Shown piece after piece: positions 9,701 to 17,926 of a stretch of DNA of 64,000 bases; position 1 is the stretch's first letter, and every line of letters starts with the position of its first letter. The stretch lies in assembly GCA_013003535.1 (NCBI GenBank), contig JABDIY010000162.1:122130-186129 (forward strand), read 5' to 3'. The notes under the pieces were generated by a model. It saw only the letters and a program-made list of their open reading frames with translations, did not search any database and was not told the origin of the DNA. Source of the stretch: Acidimicrobiales bacterium (lineage in GTDB: Bacteria > Actinomycetota > Acidimicrobiia > Acidimicrobiales > SZUA-35). The position numbers and the translations under genes were made by a program.

Positions 9701-12700
9701 CCGGCGCTGCGGTTCGATAGACGTCGATGCCGAAAGCCGGACTGTTCAAAATGTGATTGTGCTGGACCGTGCCGATCAAGCCGCCAAAGATGGTGATGGC
9801 ATCGGTATCGGCTCGTTCGACGCTGGGCGAGACAAACCGGTTCATCTCGATCAGGTAGCCGTCTGCTCCTGTGAGTACATCAAGGGCAGCTTCCTTGGAG
9901 TATCCGAAGGCGTTGCCGCGAACCACGAGTCCAGACCCGCCGTTTGTATTCACTCCGTTCTGCAATCGGTTGGCGGAGCCCGGGTCCCCAAGGGTCGCCA
10001 TATCGAAACCGAAAGCGTTTCCCTCGACTGCAAACCCTGTCGTCGGACCCAGGGGGCCGTCGTCCACGTTGATTGCAGCCCGGAATCCGATGAAGGCAAC
10101 GTTGCGGACCGAGGAAGAGTCGCCCCGCATGCGGAAACCATCCATCCCCGGGTCCAGTGAGCGATCGCCCCAAAGTTCCAGCTCCGGCACATCCACCGGC
10201 GAAACATTCACGCCCTTTCCTCCCGCTCCGATCGCCGGGAGAACATCACCGACGGACGGATCCACCATCACCGTAGGTTGCGTGAAGTCATAGGCCTGGC
10301 CGTCTATCGCGGTCCCCGCCGGTTGCAGATCCGGCAACTGCACCGTGACCGAACTTCGCCACCACGTTCGTCCGCCGCCGCCGGCGTTGACCGGGACGGC
10401 CGGGACGAAACGCATGACGTTGGGCCCCGAAATCGCTTCGGCATTGCGGATGAACTGGCGAAGCGTTCCCTGCTGGCTGCGAACGTTGGCCAGATCGAAA
10501 TCGGCTGCTCCCCCTCCGGCGGTAGTGGTGACGACATTGAACGAGAATGCGGTGTCGAGACCCAACTGGGGGCTGGAGCCATCCACGCGGAAGACGTGCT
10601 CAGAGGAAAGAAGCGCAGTGGCGTCATCAGACCCTGACCCCGTCTTTCCGGCGACCACAGGACCAGCGGTCGTAGTGGTTTCGGTTCCACCGGCGCCATC
10701 GCTCCGAAGACTGCCGGTGGGTCCATAGGTCTGCTCGGCCCAGGCATAACCAGCATCAGTTCCAGGGTTGAGGGTTGCCGGTGCGATCGTTCGGGAATCG
10801 ACGGCAATCCAGTAGCTGGAAGCGGAGGCATTGGGCATGATCCAACCGCCCATCGCGTCGGTGGTGAGGGTGGCAACCAGCGGGTCCGTTGCCTGGGGAA
10901 GTTCCTGTCCCCCACCCAAGGCCAGATCCTCATACACCCGGACGGTGGCACCGGCCACCGCAACTGCGTCACCAAGGGTGGCGTCTCCGTTCGGATCCAA
11001 TAACACGCGCCCGCCGATGATGGCGATGCTGAAATTGGGGCTGAACTCGCTGGTTGCTCGGAGTGCCCCGTCGGTGGCCGTGGCCGAGATCTCCGTTACA
11101 CCGGTTGGATCGATTGCGATCGAAAACGCTCCGCCGGGACCAGCGACAGCTGAACCGAGGAACATCACGCCCTCCCCATGGGTCGCACCCGAAATCGGCT
11201 CGATGTCGTTCGCCGCTCCTACGGCGGTGAAGATCTCCACGGTGCAACCGGCGCAGGCGGTACCGAGTACGTTGACGTTTCCACCACCTGCATCGCTGAG
11301 ACCGGTGAGTACTGGATAATCCAGGAACGCATTGCCGGCCGTCGGCGTGGTGGTTCCGTCGTTCACGGTGATCCCGTCACCGTTGAGGGCGTTGTCGGTG
11401 GATGCGACGTGATTATCGATGGCGATCGCATCGTTATCTACGAAGGAGTTCTGCGAGATGACGGCCCGTGCCGCCGCTCGACCTTGAGCGGTGTTCTCGC
11501 CCGCCACAACCACACCGGGGCCCTTGTTCTGCTCGAAAAGATTGAACTCCACGACGGCGGTCCGGTCGCCAACACGCACGCCGCCGCTCTGTCCAATTGA
11601 GTCGCCGCAGTCATTGAACGTGTTATCGCTAATCACCGCATCTAGCGAGAACGAGTCCACACAGAACTCGAGCACGCCAACCATTCGGTTGCCCGTGACT
11701 TGTGAACCCGGCGACAGAGGCAGCAGATTTAATCCATCCAGCCCGGCCGTCACCATCTCGTTGCCGCGAACGATTGGTGCGGCGCTGTTGTCAAGCCTCA
11801 CGAAGTCGCTGTTCGTGCCGCCGATATAGCTGTTCTCCACCACAACCCCCGGCGAGAAGTCTGAGGTCACGGCAAAGGAAGGCTGATTCACCGCCGGCGC
11901 CGCGGTGAGATCCGTAGGGTTGGCCGTTCCGATAACGACGCCCGAGACAACGACGTCGGAGATCGGTCCGCCGCTCGTGCCGAACACCCCAATTGGGGGT
12001 GTCACATTGTCTACCGCCAGGATGTGAACGTCACGAATCTCGGCTCCGTTCGGGAGATTGCCATCGCCTAACTCAAGCCTGAAGGAGCTTTCGAAAATTT
12101 GGAGTTCCGGGCGCTGCACCACCGGCAGAAGAACACCGCGGGCACCAACCGGTTGCCCACCATTTACACTGACCGGCCCCGGGTTTGGGTCCAATAGGCC
12201 GCCACCGGGAGCGAACGCCGTCCCGTCCACCACCGTGAGATCATCGTTGACAAGCATCTCAACCTTGTTCGGATCGACGACCCAGTAGGACGCGGACCCA
12301 GTGAACCCGTTTACAGGCACGGCGGGAACGAACCGCATTCTGTTTGGGCCCTCGATGTCATTCGCATTCTGGAGGAACTGTTGAAACGAACCCTGGTATT
12401 CGTTGCTCCGCGTGCTGGTCACAACATTGAAGCTGAATCCGAATTCCGCTACCGGTCCACCGGGACTCATCAGCGCGATGTGATCGGACTTCTCCGCATC
12501 CAACGCATTGTCATTGTTGACCGGGTCTCGACCGCCGTACAGCGGGCCGGCCGCGGCGGTGACTCCACCAGTGGCGTCCATTGATCCCGCCGGGCCGTAG
12601 GTTTGTTCGGCAACCCACCCCATCCCGCCACCGCTGCTTCCCGTCGGCGGATCGATCGTTCGGGAATCGACGGCAATCCAGTATTGCTCAGCCGTATTGA

Positions 12701-13034
12701 GCCCACTCACCAGCACCACGCCGTTTGCATCGGTGGTGTAGGTTGGCCCCACCTTCGTATCGCCGATGTCAGCCTGACCAACGATGGGTCCGTCGTCTCT
12801 GAAGATGAGTACATCAACGGCGGGTAAGCCAGGGTTCAAGGCGTCCCCCACCACACCGTCGAGCAAATGGTCGCCGGCCTCATCGAGAAAGACCCGAACC
12901 TCAATCTGGTCGGGGTTCATCGCGGAGACGATCAGGACGCCGGCAAAAGCCGAAGAGAGCAGAGCGATTAGCGCGGCGAACCCGAACCCAACCGCACGCC
13001 ATCCCCGAAGGCCCGTGAAGAGCCGGCCTGCCAT
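6771..13034 (-). CDS. Giant surface protein: duplicated Sdr-like/beta-helix module, six cadherin-like repeats, C-terminal membrane anchor
   Basis: A 2087-residue protein. Residues ~12-35 form a signal anchor. Residues ~35-675 and ~676-1310 are two copies of a module: an Sdr/CNA-B-like domain with YWIAVDSRTI and EQTYGP, then FSFNVVT and (F/L)(Q/R)QF(L/I)(Q/R)NA..I.GPN.MRFVPAVPVN, then parallel-beta-helix-like sequence. Residues ~1328-1875 hold six repeats of ~85-95 residues resembling He_PIG/cadherin-like domains (P.GPQTATE...W(S)...G..IDP.(S/T)G.(I/V).WTP). A Thr/Ser/Pro linker follows, then a membrane segment at ~1984-2002 and a cytoplasmic tail of 80 residues. There is no LPXTG sorting motif. 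The ATG is preceded by GAGGT inside the end of the upstream gene, 4 bp away, so it is in an operon with the kinase-like gene. Probable role: adhesion or cell-surface structure; function not proven. Confidence 0.85.
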   Translation of the reverse strand: MAGRLFTGLRGWRAVGFGFAALIALLSSAFAGVLIVSAMNPDQIEVRVFLDEAGDHLLDGVVGDALNPGLPAVDVLIFRDDGPIVGQADIGDTKVGPTYTTDANGVVLVSGLNTAEQYWIAVDSRTIDPPTGSSGGGMGWVAEQTYGPAGSMDATGGVTAAAGPLYGGRDPVNNDNALDAEKSDHIALMSPGGPVAEFGFSFNVVTSTRSNEYQGSFQQFLQNANDIEGPNRMRFVPAVPVNGFTGSASYWVVDPNKVEMLVNDDLTVVDGTAFAPGGGLLDPNPGPVSVNGGQPVGARGVLLPVVQRPELQIFESSFRLELGDGNLPNGAEIRDVHILAVDNVTPPIGVFGTSGGPISDVVVSGVVIGTANPTDLTAAPAVNQPSFAVTSDFSPGVVVENSYIGGTNSDFVRLDNSAAPIVRGNEMVTAGLDGLNLLPLSPGSQVTGNRMVGVLEFCVDSFSLDAVISDNTFNDCGDSIGQSGGVRVGDRTAVVEFNLFEQNKGPGVVVAGENTAQGRAAARAVISQNSFVDNDAIAIDNHVASTDNALNGDGITVNDGTTTPTAGNAFLDYPVLTGLSDAGGGNVNVLGTACAGCTVEIFTAVGAANDIEPISGATHGEGVMFLGSAVAGPGGAFSIAIDPTGVTEISATATDGALRATSEFSPNFSIAIIGGRVLLDPNGDATLGDAVAVAGATVRVYEDLALGGGQELPQATDPLVATLTTDAMGGWIMPNASASSYWIAVDSRTIAPATLNPGTDAGYAWAEQTYGPTGSLRSDGAGGTETTTTAGPVVAGKTGSGSDDATALLSSEHVFRVDGSSPQLGLDTAFSFNVVTTTAGGGAADFDLANVRSQQGTLRQFIRNAEAISGPNVMRFVPAVPVNAGGGGRTWWRSSVTVQLPDLQPAGTAIDGQAYDFTQPTVMVDPSVGDVLPAIGAGGKGVNVSPVDVPELELWGDRSLDPGMDGFRMRGDSSSVRNVAFIGFRAAINVDDGPLGPTTGFAVEGNAFGFDMATLGDPGSANRLQNGVNTNGGSGLVVRGNAFGYSKEAALDVLTGADGYLIEMNRFVSPSVERADTDAITIFGGLIGTVQHNHILNSPAFGIDVYRTAAPVMVLENTVDGFGSGGVEEGAIRIFGTGSTVTGNLLTNGVGSPIVVVGDSSLGPAVVGRPGLQALIVDNVYGAFVDFPGGPAATAVDLVGPDLGEFGTEFGDGPTANSGTPGTDCGYQPLYGNDGIDYPVILVKRVGATWEVTGQGCPDATVRLYASDALGGQPTFPVATVPVSAAGVINSVVPISAPAAVAADYVAAAQVHTRNTSEFAPAVEITGNVPPTVVNPGPQSATEFSLFSIIVAGNDPDDAPLVWSVSSAEPGIIIDSVSGEITWTPGEAHGGTTVPVTVSLTAGGVTVSEMFDITVAEFDNPPTITNPGPQTATESIPFSLTVVGDDPDSPFTWSLDSAPPGMAIDPSSGEITWTPGETDGGTTPTVAVRITSGPASASTSFVISVAEAESPPVIVDPGPQTATEFSPFTLLMSGSDADLPAQTLSWSVVSGPAGFTIDPTTGLVGWTPSEAHGGTIQTAVIGLTTGAQTVTQSVSISVTEDDQVPVVTAPPVASATTGVLFSAMPTAVDPDTPAVPLTWSLGGPGGIPPGMSIDPTSGLISYTAPAAGPFTVDIVATQPNALSGRATWTGVVTDPVGPPPVLSAPPNQTITEGQTASLAFTATNAVTYSLISGPAGASINPTTGLVTWATTETDGGSAVVFTVQAGGPGGSDSGSATVSVSENNLAPTIAPIADRTVTLGDRLVVALSAADADRPLQTLTFSVVSGPAGLIVDNVNDRVIWPDASSLGTFPVVVRVSDDGSPSRSADASFSITVQLPPTTTTRPPSTTAPATSSSSSTSSSTTATTALSTTTTTSAPATTSTPPTSEAPQTVRPELPIDNEVLLVMVPELNSPLQEPYEPTLSLTSGIPGLLSAPGSFEIPPTVVGLAGAWILVLGIPLVLWERKRAVSVVAGVDADETLPVYATRNSTYPFAHLRPSASMLWSRYRFFGLGEGLRVKIESPVGPVWVERKHLRPLHEPIADRDSRI

Positions 13035-13038
13035 CGAA

Positions 13039-14463
13039 TTACCTCGCTGTTGCGAGGGTGGGGGCTGCCGTCCGGCGAACCCGAGCGGCCGGTAGTCGGA
13101 GAGTAAACCGCATGTTCGTACCAACGCTGTCGGCAGAGAACGTTCCTCCGAGCGCCGGAGCGATCATACGGCCGAGCAGAAGTACCAACGAGGTGTCATC
13201 GTCGAGCCTGCGGCTGGCGTGTTCCTCGGCAGCGTCGATGAGGTTTGGCGTGGCGAGGATCGATGCCACGGCTTCCTCATTGATCTGCGTTCCGTTATCG
13301 GTGACGGCGATCCACACGCCGTCGGCGTCGGTTCCACCGCTGATCAGTACCCGCTCAGCACCACGGACCGTGGCGTTGCGGACAAGGTCATCGCACAGAA
13401 GGACAATCGCCGATCGATCGCCCCACAGCGTGTCACTTCCATCGCCGGCGACGCTCACCAGGTGGGGCCACTTCGCTTGCACAGCGGTCCGGATATCATT
13501 CACCGTGAGGGCTTCGAACGTGTACCCGTGACCGACGGCCGTCGCCCCGATCAAGAAATCGAGGTCGGCGAGACGGGATCGAAGTTTGGCTGTGATAGAG
13601 GAAGCAGGAAGCGAGTCCGTTTCCAGTTCGGCGAGGCGGGTGGCACTGCGGACCAGGTCGGCTCGCCATTCGGTTCCAGTTCGCGCTTCGCTCAGCAAAC
13701 GAGCCAATTCGATGGTTTCGCGCTGTCGCCGAGTGATCTGCCGGTAGACGAACATGGCCACGGTGGGGACGAAGAAGGCGATGATGAACGTCGCCAGGGC
13801 TCCGAGCTGGCCTAAATTCTCATCTGCGGCTGTCAGCGCGTCCACGAGGTCCTCGCGCTCGGTGACCAGGCTGGCGATCAGGGCGTTGTAGTCGTCGTTC
13901 AACTGCCCGATCAAAAGGTCCCGGGCTGATGCGAGGTCGCCAGGTTGATCGGACTCGAGCAGTTGAAGGACCGCGAGACCGGAGTTTGAAAAGGACGCGA
14001 TCAGATCTTGCGTCTCGTTGTCTTCATCGATAGACGCGCTCGAGGTCTCCAAGCTGGCCAAGGAGCTACGGGCGTCATCGAGCGCGGTACCGATCACGCT
14101 GCGGGAATCAGTATTGAGGCTCTGGTCCAGTTGCCGGAAGTTCAGCGCCGAGCCGAGCTGAGACCGGATCGTGATCGTGCTTCGCAGAACCTCGTCGAAG
14201 GTATGCAGCTGGTTGGAACGAGTAGCAACAACTCGGGATTCCGCCGCAACGGAAAAGGCGGCTGCAACGAGCACGAACAACGCGAGACCTACCGCTATCG
14301 CCACGAACAACGCATTCCGACTCCGGATACGCGGCCGCGCAAGGTCGGAAAGTGACAAGCCCTCGGCAATCCCGGTTCTGTTGGCGCGGCGGGACTCCCC
14401 AGCCGGCGGCGCATCGCTGATTTCGGTCATCAATAGGTCTTTCGGCCTCGACACGATCGACAT
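13039..14463 (-). CDS. Membrane sensor with degenerate histidine-kinase-like ATPase domain
   Basis: A 474-residue protein with two membrane segments (~residues 50-72 and ~218-240) enclosing a helical extracytoplasmic region rich in Ser, Asp and Leu. The C-terminal ~130 residues resemble an HATPase_c domain: an N-box-like DDLVRNAT, a G1-like DNGTQI, and a final GTNMRFTLRLP. The G2 glycine motif is replaced by SLVLLLGRM, and I see no HisKA phospho-acceptor His region. It may be a degenerate kinase or a regulator. An alternative start is the ATG at 14430; neither start has a clear ribosome binding site. It is 4 bp upstream of the giant surface protein gene and divergent from a GGDEF gene. Confidence 0.72.
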   Translation of the reverse strand: MSIVSRPKDLLMTEISDAPPAGESRRANRTGIAEGLSLSDLARPRIRSRNALFVAIAVGLALFVLVAAAFSVAAESRVVATRSNQLHTFDEVLRSTITIRSQLGSALNFRQLDQSLNTDSRSVIGTALDDARSSLASLETSSASIDEDNETQDLIASFSNSGLAVLQLLESDQPGDLASARDLLIGQLNDDYNALIASLVTEREDLVDALTAADENLGQLGALATFIIAFFVPTVAMFVYRQITRRQRETIELARLLSEARTGTEWRADLVRSATRLAELETDSLPASSITAKLRSRLADLDFLIGATAVGHGYTFEALTVNDIRTAVQAKWPHLVSVAGDGSDTLWGDRSAIVLLCDDLVRNATVRGAERVLISGGTDADGVWIAVTDNGTQINEEAVASILATPNLIDAAEEHASRRLDDDTSLVLLLGRMIAPALGGTFSADSVGTNMRFTLRLPAARVRRTAAPTLATAR

Positions 14464-14530
14464 GAGGAATGCACCCGATCATTGCGCGAACGATTCATAG
14501 TCGATCCTTTGGGGCCGACAGTGAACACCA

Positions 14531-16183
14531 ATGACCACGGTTACCGTTTCTTCACAGGGCCCGAGCCCTGCAATCGGGGTGCTTGAGCGCGCTCTGGATC
14601 CGGTCCGGCTACTGACGCTGCTCTTCCTCATCATTCTTCTGACCACGAGGTTTGGCGCCGGTGGCCAACAAGTTGGCAATGACGTTCGATTTGGATTGGT
14701 CGGAATCGCCATCCTCTACATCGGAGCAATCGGCTGGAGCCTGCGCAGTCCCGCCGATGCCTTCGTCCACAGTCTTCTCCACCCTTTGGTTCGGGTAGCT
14801 CTGGACACTCTCGTCGCACTGATGGTGCTCCTCCTCGTAGACACCGCCGCTGGTCCGCTGGCGTGGCTCGTTCTGGCCATGCCGATGTTGACCGCCAATA
14901 CGCACTATGGGTCGTTCGCGGCGCTCATCGCCTGGCTAGCCATGTCGCTGGCATACCTCGGCCTCTCGATCATTTCAGCGGACTCTGCAGAAGCCGCAAG
15001 CGACGCCATCGGTGCCGGCATCCAGCAACTCTTCGCCTTGCTCATCATCGCGTCGGGGATCGGCGTGGTCGTCCGAAGTGTTCGCGACAGGGTGGAGGGC
15101 ACCGAGGACGCATTGCGGGAAGCCAAGAATCGATCTCGACAACTCAGCGGTATCGCAAACTCGGCGCAGATCATGGCCGATATCGATGAGCCGCATGCCG
15201 TTCTCGCCCATGCGGTTCGCCTGGTTCCAACCTTCGGGTTCTCCGACGCGGAGATCATCGAACGATTCGGACCACAGGACTATCGAGTCATGGCATCGGT
15301 GCACATCGGCGATAGCGCCATGCCAAGTCCGGAACTACTCACCGACCGGTCGATCGAAGAAGGCGGGCTCTACAGGGCGGCACTGGGGGACTCTCTGGTC
15401 GTCGACCAAGCCCTCCATCTACACGATTACCGATCCGGTGCAGCCGTCCTGGTTCACCAGGACGTCACCAGCGCCATCGTGATTCGCGCCTGGGTGCCGG
15501 CCTCGGCAGACCCCTTGGAAGCCAACGACTTCCGCTCCTTTGAGCTTTATGCCACCCAAGTGGCCACCGCCTATAACAACGCGGTCGAGGTGCAACGTCT
15601 GGAGGCTCGATCCAAGGCTCTGGCTTGGGAAGCCGACCACGATGCTCTGACCAGCCTGGCCAATCGGGCCCAGCTCATCCGAATCCTGACCCAACGGCTA
15701 CGCAATGACTTGGAGCAAGAACTGCCCACCGTTGCTGCAATGTTCTTGGATCTCGATGGCTTCAAGGCAGCCAACGACACCCACGGGCACTTGGTTGGCG
15801 ACCAGGTGCTGATCGAGGTTGCGCGACGGCTCACAAGAATCGTGGAGCGTCCGCATGTGCTCGGGCGCCTGGGTGGAGACGAATTCCTCGTGATAGTTGA
15901 TACCTCCACCGGCGTCGATCTAGGGGCGTTTGCGTCTCGGCTGGTGAACGCCGTGTCACAACCCCTACGAATCGGTGAGGCCGCAGTCCAGCTGGGCACC
16001 AGCGTTGGTGTAGCGACAGCGGAGCTGAACTCAACCCCGGACGAGTTGCTCCAGCATGCCGACCAGGCCATGTACTCAGCAAAGCAGGCCGGTGGAAATC
16101 GGGTGTCGACATACCGCCGGGCTCCAGCGTCGAATCCCCTTGCACCCGGCCCACAGCACCCCCGTATGTCCGCCTGGTCCTAG
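14531..16183 (+). CDS. Membrane-bound GGDEF protein (probable diguanylate cyclase)
   Basis: A 550-residue protein. The first ~190 residues hold about six hydrophobic segments (for example LLTLLFLIILLTTRFGAG). A GAF-like or coiled linker follows (~200-370), and then a C-terminal GGDEF domain starting at HDALTSLANR. The active-site motif LGGDEFL is at residues 447-453, with the metal-binding LDLDGFKAANDTHGH upstream. The signature is intact, so it should make c-di-GMP; the residues expected at the product-inhibition I-site (RxxD five residues before GGDEF) are not present (ERPH instead). It is divergent from the kinase-like/giant-protein operon with a gap of 67 bp, suggesting joint control. Confidence 0.88.
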   Translation: MTTVTVSSQGPSPAIGVLERALDPVRLLTLLFLIILLTTRFGAGGQQVGNDVRFGLVGIAILYIGAIGWSLRSPADAFVHSLLHPLVRVALDTLVALMVLLLVDTAAGPLAWLVLAMPMLTANTHYGSFAALIAWLAMSLAYLGLSIISADSAEAASDAIGAGIQQLFALLIIASGIGVVVRSVRDRVEGTEDALREAKNRSRQLSGIANSAQIMADIDEPHAVLAHAVRLVPTFGFSDAEIIERFGPQDYRVMASVHIGDSAMPSPELLTDRSIEEGGLYRAALGDSLVVDQALHLHDYRSGAAVLVHQDVTSAIVIRAWVPASADPLEANDFRSFELYATQVATAYNNAVEVQRLEARSKALAWEADHDALTSLANRAQLIRILTQRLRNDLEQELPTVAAMFLDLDGFKAANDTHGHLVGDQVLIEVARRLTRIVERPHVLGRLGGDEFLVIVDTSTGVDLGAFASRLVNAVSQPLRIGEAAVQLGTSVGVATAELNSTPDELLQHADQAMYSAKQAGGNRVSTYRRAPASNPLAPGPQHPRMSAWS

Positions 16184-16212
16184 ACCGACGTGCTCGGTTT
16201 GACCCAACGCAT

Positions 16213-16770
16213 TCAGTTGACGCTCGGGTCGCTGGGAAGATTGGCAAACCACCGGAATTCCTTTCCGGACCGGCCCATAACGTGACGCCACAGGGTGTCG
16301 GGGTCCGGATAGAAGACATCGTCGGCGAATCCGGGGACCACCCACCAGGCGCCGGTGGCGATCTCGCCTTCCAGCTGCCCGGCCGCCCACCCGGCATACC
16401 CGGCGAAGATCCGGATCTCCAAGAGACCGGCTCCAGCCAGGAGCGTGGGCTGCTCGTCCAAATCGACGCTCACCAAGCCATCCGGAAGTTCGAAATCTGC
16501 GGCTGGTGGTGCATCCCGCCGGTGTCGGCCCAACGCGATGATCGCATTGGTTTGGACAGGTCCACCCTGAAAAACCATGGCGGGAGGACTGGACAAGTCC
16601 ACCCAACCGGGGAAAGGGTCGGCGACCGGGAGAGACGACGGACGATTCAGCATCACCCCTACCGCACCATCGCTCCCATGCTCGAGCAGAAACGTGATCG
16701 TGCCGTCAAAATTCGGATCGACCATATCGGGACGTGACACGAGCAACTGCCCGGCATAGCTCCGTACCAT
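16213..16770 (-). CDS. YqgE/AlgH family protein (UPF0301, DUF179)
   Basis: A 185-residue cytoplasmic protein. It matches the DUF179 family: an N-terminal GQLLVSRPDMVDPNFDGTITFLLEH segment type, GAVGVMLNRPS, VFQGGPVQ, and a central FAGYAGWAAGQLEGEIATGAW segment, all conserved in YqgE/AlgH proteins. The family is widespread; AlgH was named for an effect on alginate regulation, but the biochemical role is not settled. It ends 29 bases after the stop of the convergent GGDEF gene. The start lies 14 bases from the start of the divergent methionine aminopeptidase gene, so the promoters must overlap. Confidence 0.9.
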   Translation of the reverse strand: MVRSYAGQLLVSRPDMVDPNFDGTITFLLEHGSDGAVGVMLNRPSSLPVADPFPGWVDLSSPPAMVFQGGPVQTNAIIALGRHRRDAPPAADFELPDGLVSVDLDEQPTLLAGAGLLEIRIFAGYAGWAAGQLEGEIATGAWWVVPGFADDVFYPDPDTLWRHVMGRSGKEFRWFANLPSDPSVN

Positions 16771-16784
16771 CTTCTCAGCCTACG

Positions 16785-17768
16785 ATGGAGATAATGCGAG
16801 TTCTTCCCAAGGCCAACGAAAGCTGCTGGTGCGGCAGCGGGGTGAAATACAAGCGCTGCCACAAACGCAGCCAGGAACCGGTTACGGCCGGCCGTCTTTC
16901 GCCACTTCGACCAGTTCCCGATTCGATCGTGAAGCCGGCGTGGGCCGATGGGTCTAATCACTACGAACGATGGAACGAGCCAGCGGTGAAGGCTCCTGAG
17001 ATCATCGAGCGAATGCGGCGCACCGGCCGCGAAGCCGCAGACACGCTGGCCTATCTGGGCACATTGGTAGCGCCCGGAGTCACCACCGACGAGATCGATG
17101 CCGCCTGTCATCAAGCCGCTATTGACCGGAACGCCTATCCCAGTCCACTTCTTTACCCCGGCACGAAGGCTCCCTACCCCAAGTCGGTGTGTGCATCGGT
17201 CAACGAAGTGATCTGCCACGGCATCCCCGACAGCAGGCCGCTGGAAGATGGCGACATCCTCAACCTCGATGTCACGCTCTTCAAGGAGGGTGTGCACGGC
17301 GACACCAACGCAACGTTCTTCGTGGGGGAGGTAGACGCGCTTTCGCAACGTCTGGTTCGCATCACCAAGGAGTGCACCGAACGGGGCATTGCTGCCGCTC
17401 AACCGGGGGGCCGGATAAACGACATCGGGCGGGCCATTCAAACCCACGCAGAGGCCAACGGGTTCGGCGTGGTCCGGGACTTCGTGGGCCACGGGATCGG
17501 CGAGCAATTCCACACCGATCTCCAGATCTGCCACTACTACCACCCCGATCTCAACGATGTGATCGAGCCGGGCATGACGTTCACCATCGAACCCATGATC
17601 ACGGTCGGAAACTTCCGAGGCCGGATGTGGAGTGACGGCTGGACCGCCGTGACCGTAGACGGCGGTCGCAGTGCCCAGTTCGAGCACACTGTGCTGATCA
17701 CAGAACAGGGCCCAGAGATTCTCACCACGCCCACCGATACGGGCACGCATCCCTACTGGACGCTGTAA
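16785..17768 (+). CDS. map: Methionine aminopeptidase, type I, with N-terminal SEC-C zinc motif
   Basis: About 327 residues. The N terminus has a SEC-C motif (CWCGSGVKYKRCH), followed by the MetAP catalytic domain. Metal ligands can be recognised: Asp in NLDVTLF, Asp in HGDTNATF, His in VGHGIG, Glu in TIEPMI, and Glu in QFEHTVLI. It removes initiator Met from nascent proteins; SEC-C-bearing MetAPs occur in several bacteria and the motif is thought to aid ribosome or nucleic-acid contact. Two candidate starts are ATG 16785 and ATG 16794. A GGAG at 16787-16790 is close to the second. The gene is divergent from AlgH with a 14-bp gap. Confidence 0.93.
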   Translation: MEIMRVLPKANESCWCGSGVKYKRCHKRSQEPVTAGRLSPLRPVPDSIVKPAWADGSNHYERWNEPAVKAPEIIERMRRTGREAADTLAYLGTLVAPGVTTDEIDAACHQAAIDRNAYPSPLLYPGTKAPYPKSVCASVNEVICHGIPDSRPLEDGDILNLDVTLFKEGVHGDTNATFFVGEVDALSQRLVRITKECTERGIAAAQPGGRINDIGRAIQTHAEANGFGVVRDFVGHGIGEQFHTDLQICHYYHPDLNDVIEPGMTFTIEPMITVGNFRGRMWSDGWTAVTVDGGRSAQFEHTVLITEQGPEILTTPTDTGTHPYWTL

Positions 17769-17769
17769 C

Positions 17770-17926
17770 ACTGATTCCGCTCGCCGGCTGGCCTGCGGCC
17801 GACAGGGTCGCTCCAAGCTCGCTCCGCTCGACCAAAACGGAACGTGACCAGTGCTGCTCCGTCCCTCCGCAGCCTCCCGCCCCACTACTGATTCCGCTCG
17901 CCGGCTGGCCTGCGGCCGACAGGGTC
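17770..17926. repeat. Pair of identical 40-bp direct repeats between convergent genes
   Basis: The same 40 bases, beginning ACTGATTCCGCTCGCC and ending GCGGCCGACAGGGTC, occur at 17770-17809 and 17887-17926 (117-bp period). They fill the whole gap between the map stop and the TauE-type gene's stop; the second copy runs into that stop codon. A related but diverged sequence (CTGAATCTTCCCGGTCGGCC...) is at about 29914-29962, also intergenic. The core contains GGCCTGCGGCC, a GC-rich dyad. Likely an intergenic repeat or terminator-like element; not coding. Confidence 0.8.

Noticed and set aside
6771-13034. LPXTG-type sorting signal in the giant protein
   Set aside because: No LPXTG-like motif precedes the C-terminal membrane helix; the long cytoplasmic tail also argues against sortase anchoring.
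16659-17885. Long minus-strand open frame opposite map
   Set aside because: It is the antisense shadow of the methionine aminopeptidase gene and AlgH, with no recognisable domain.
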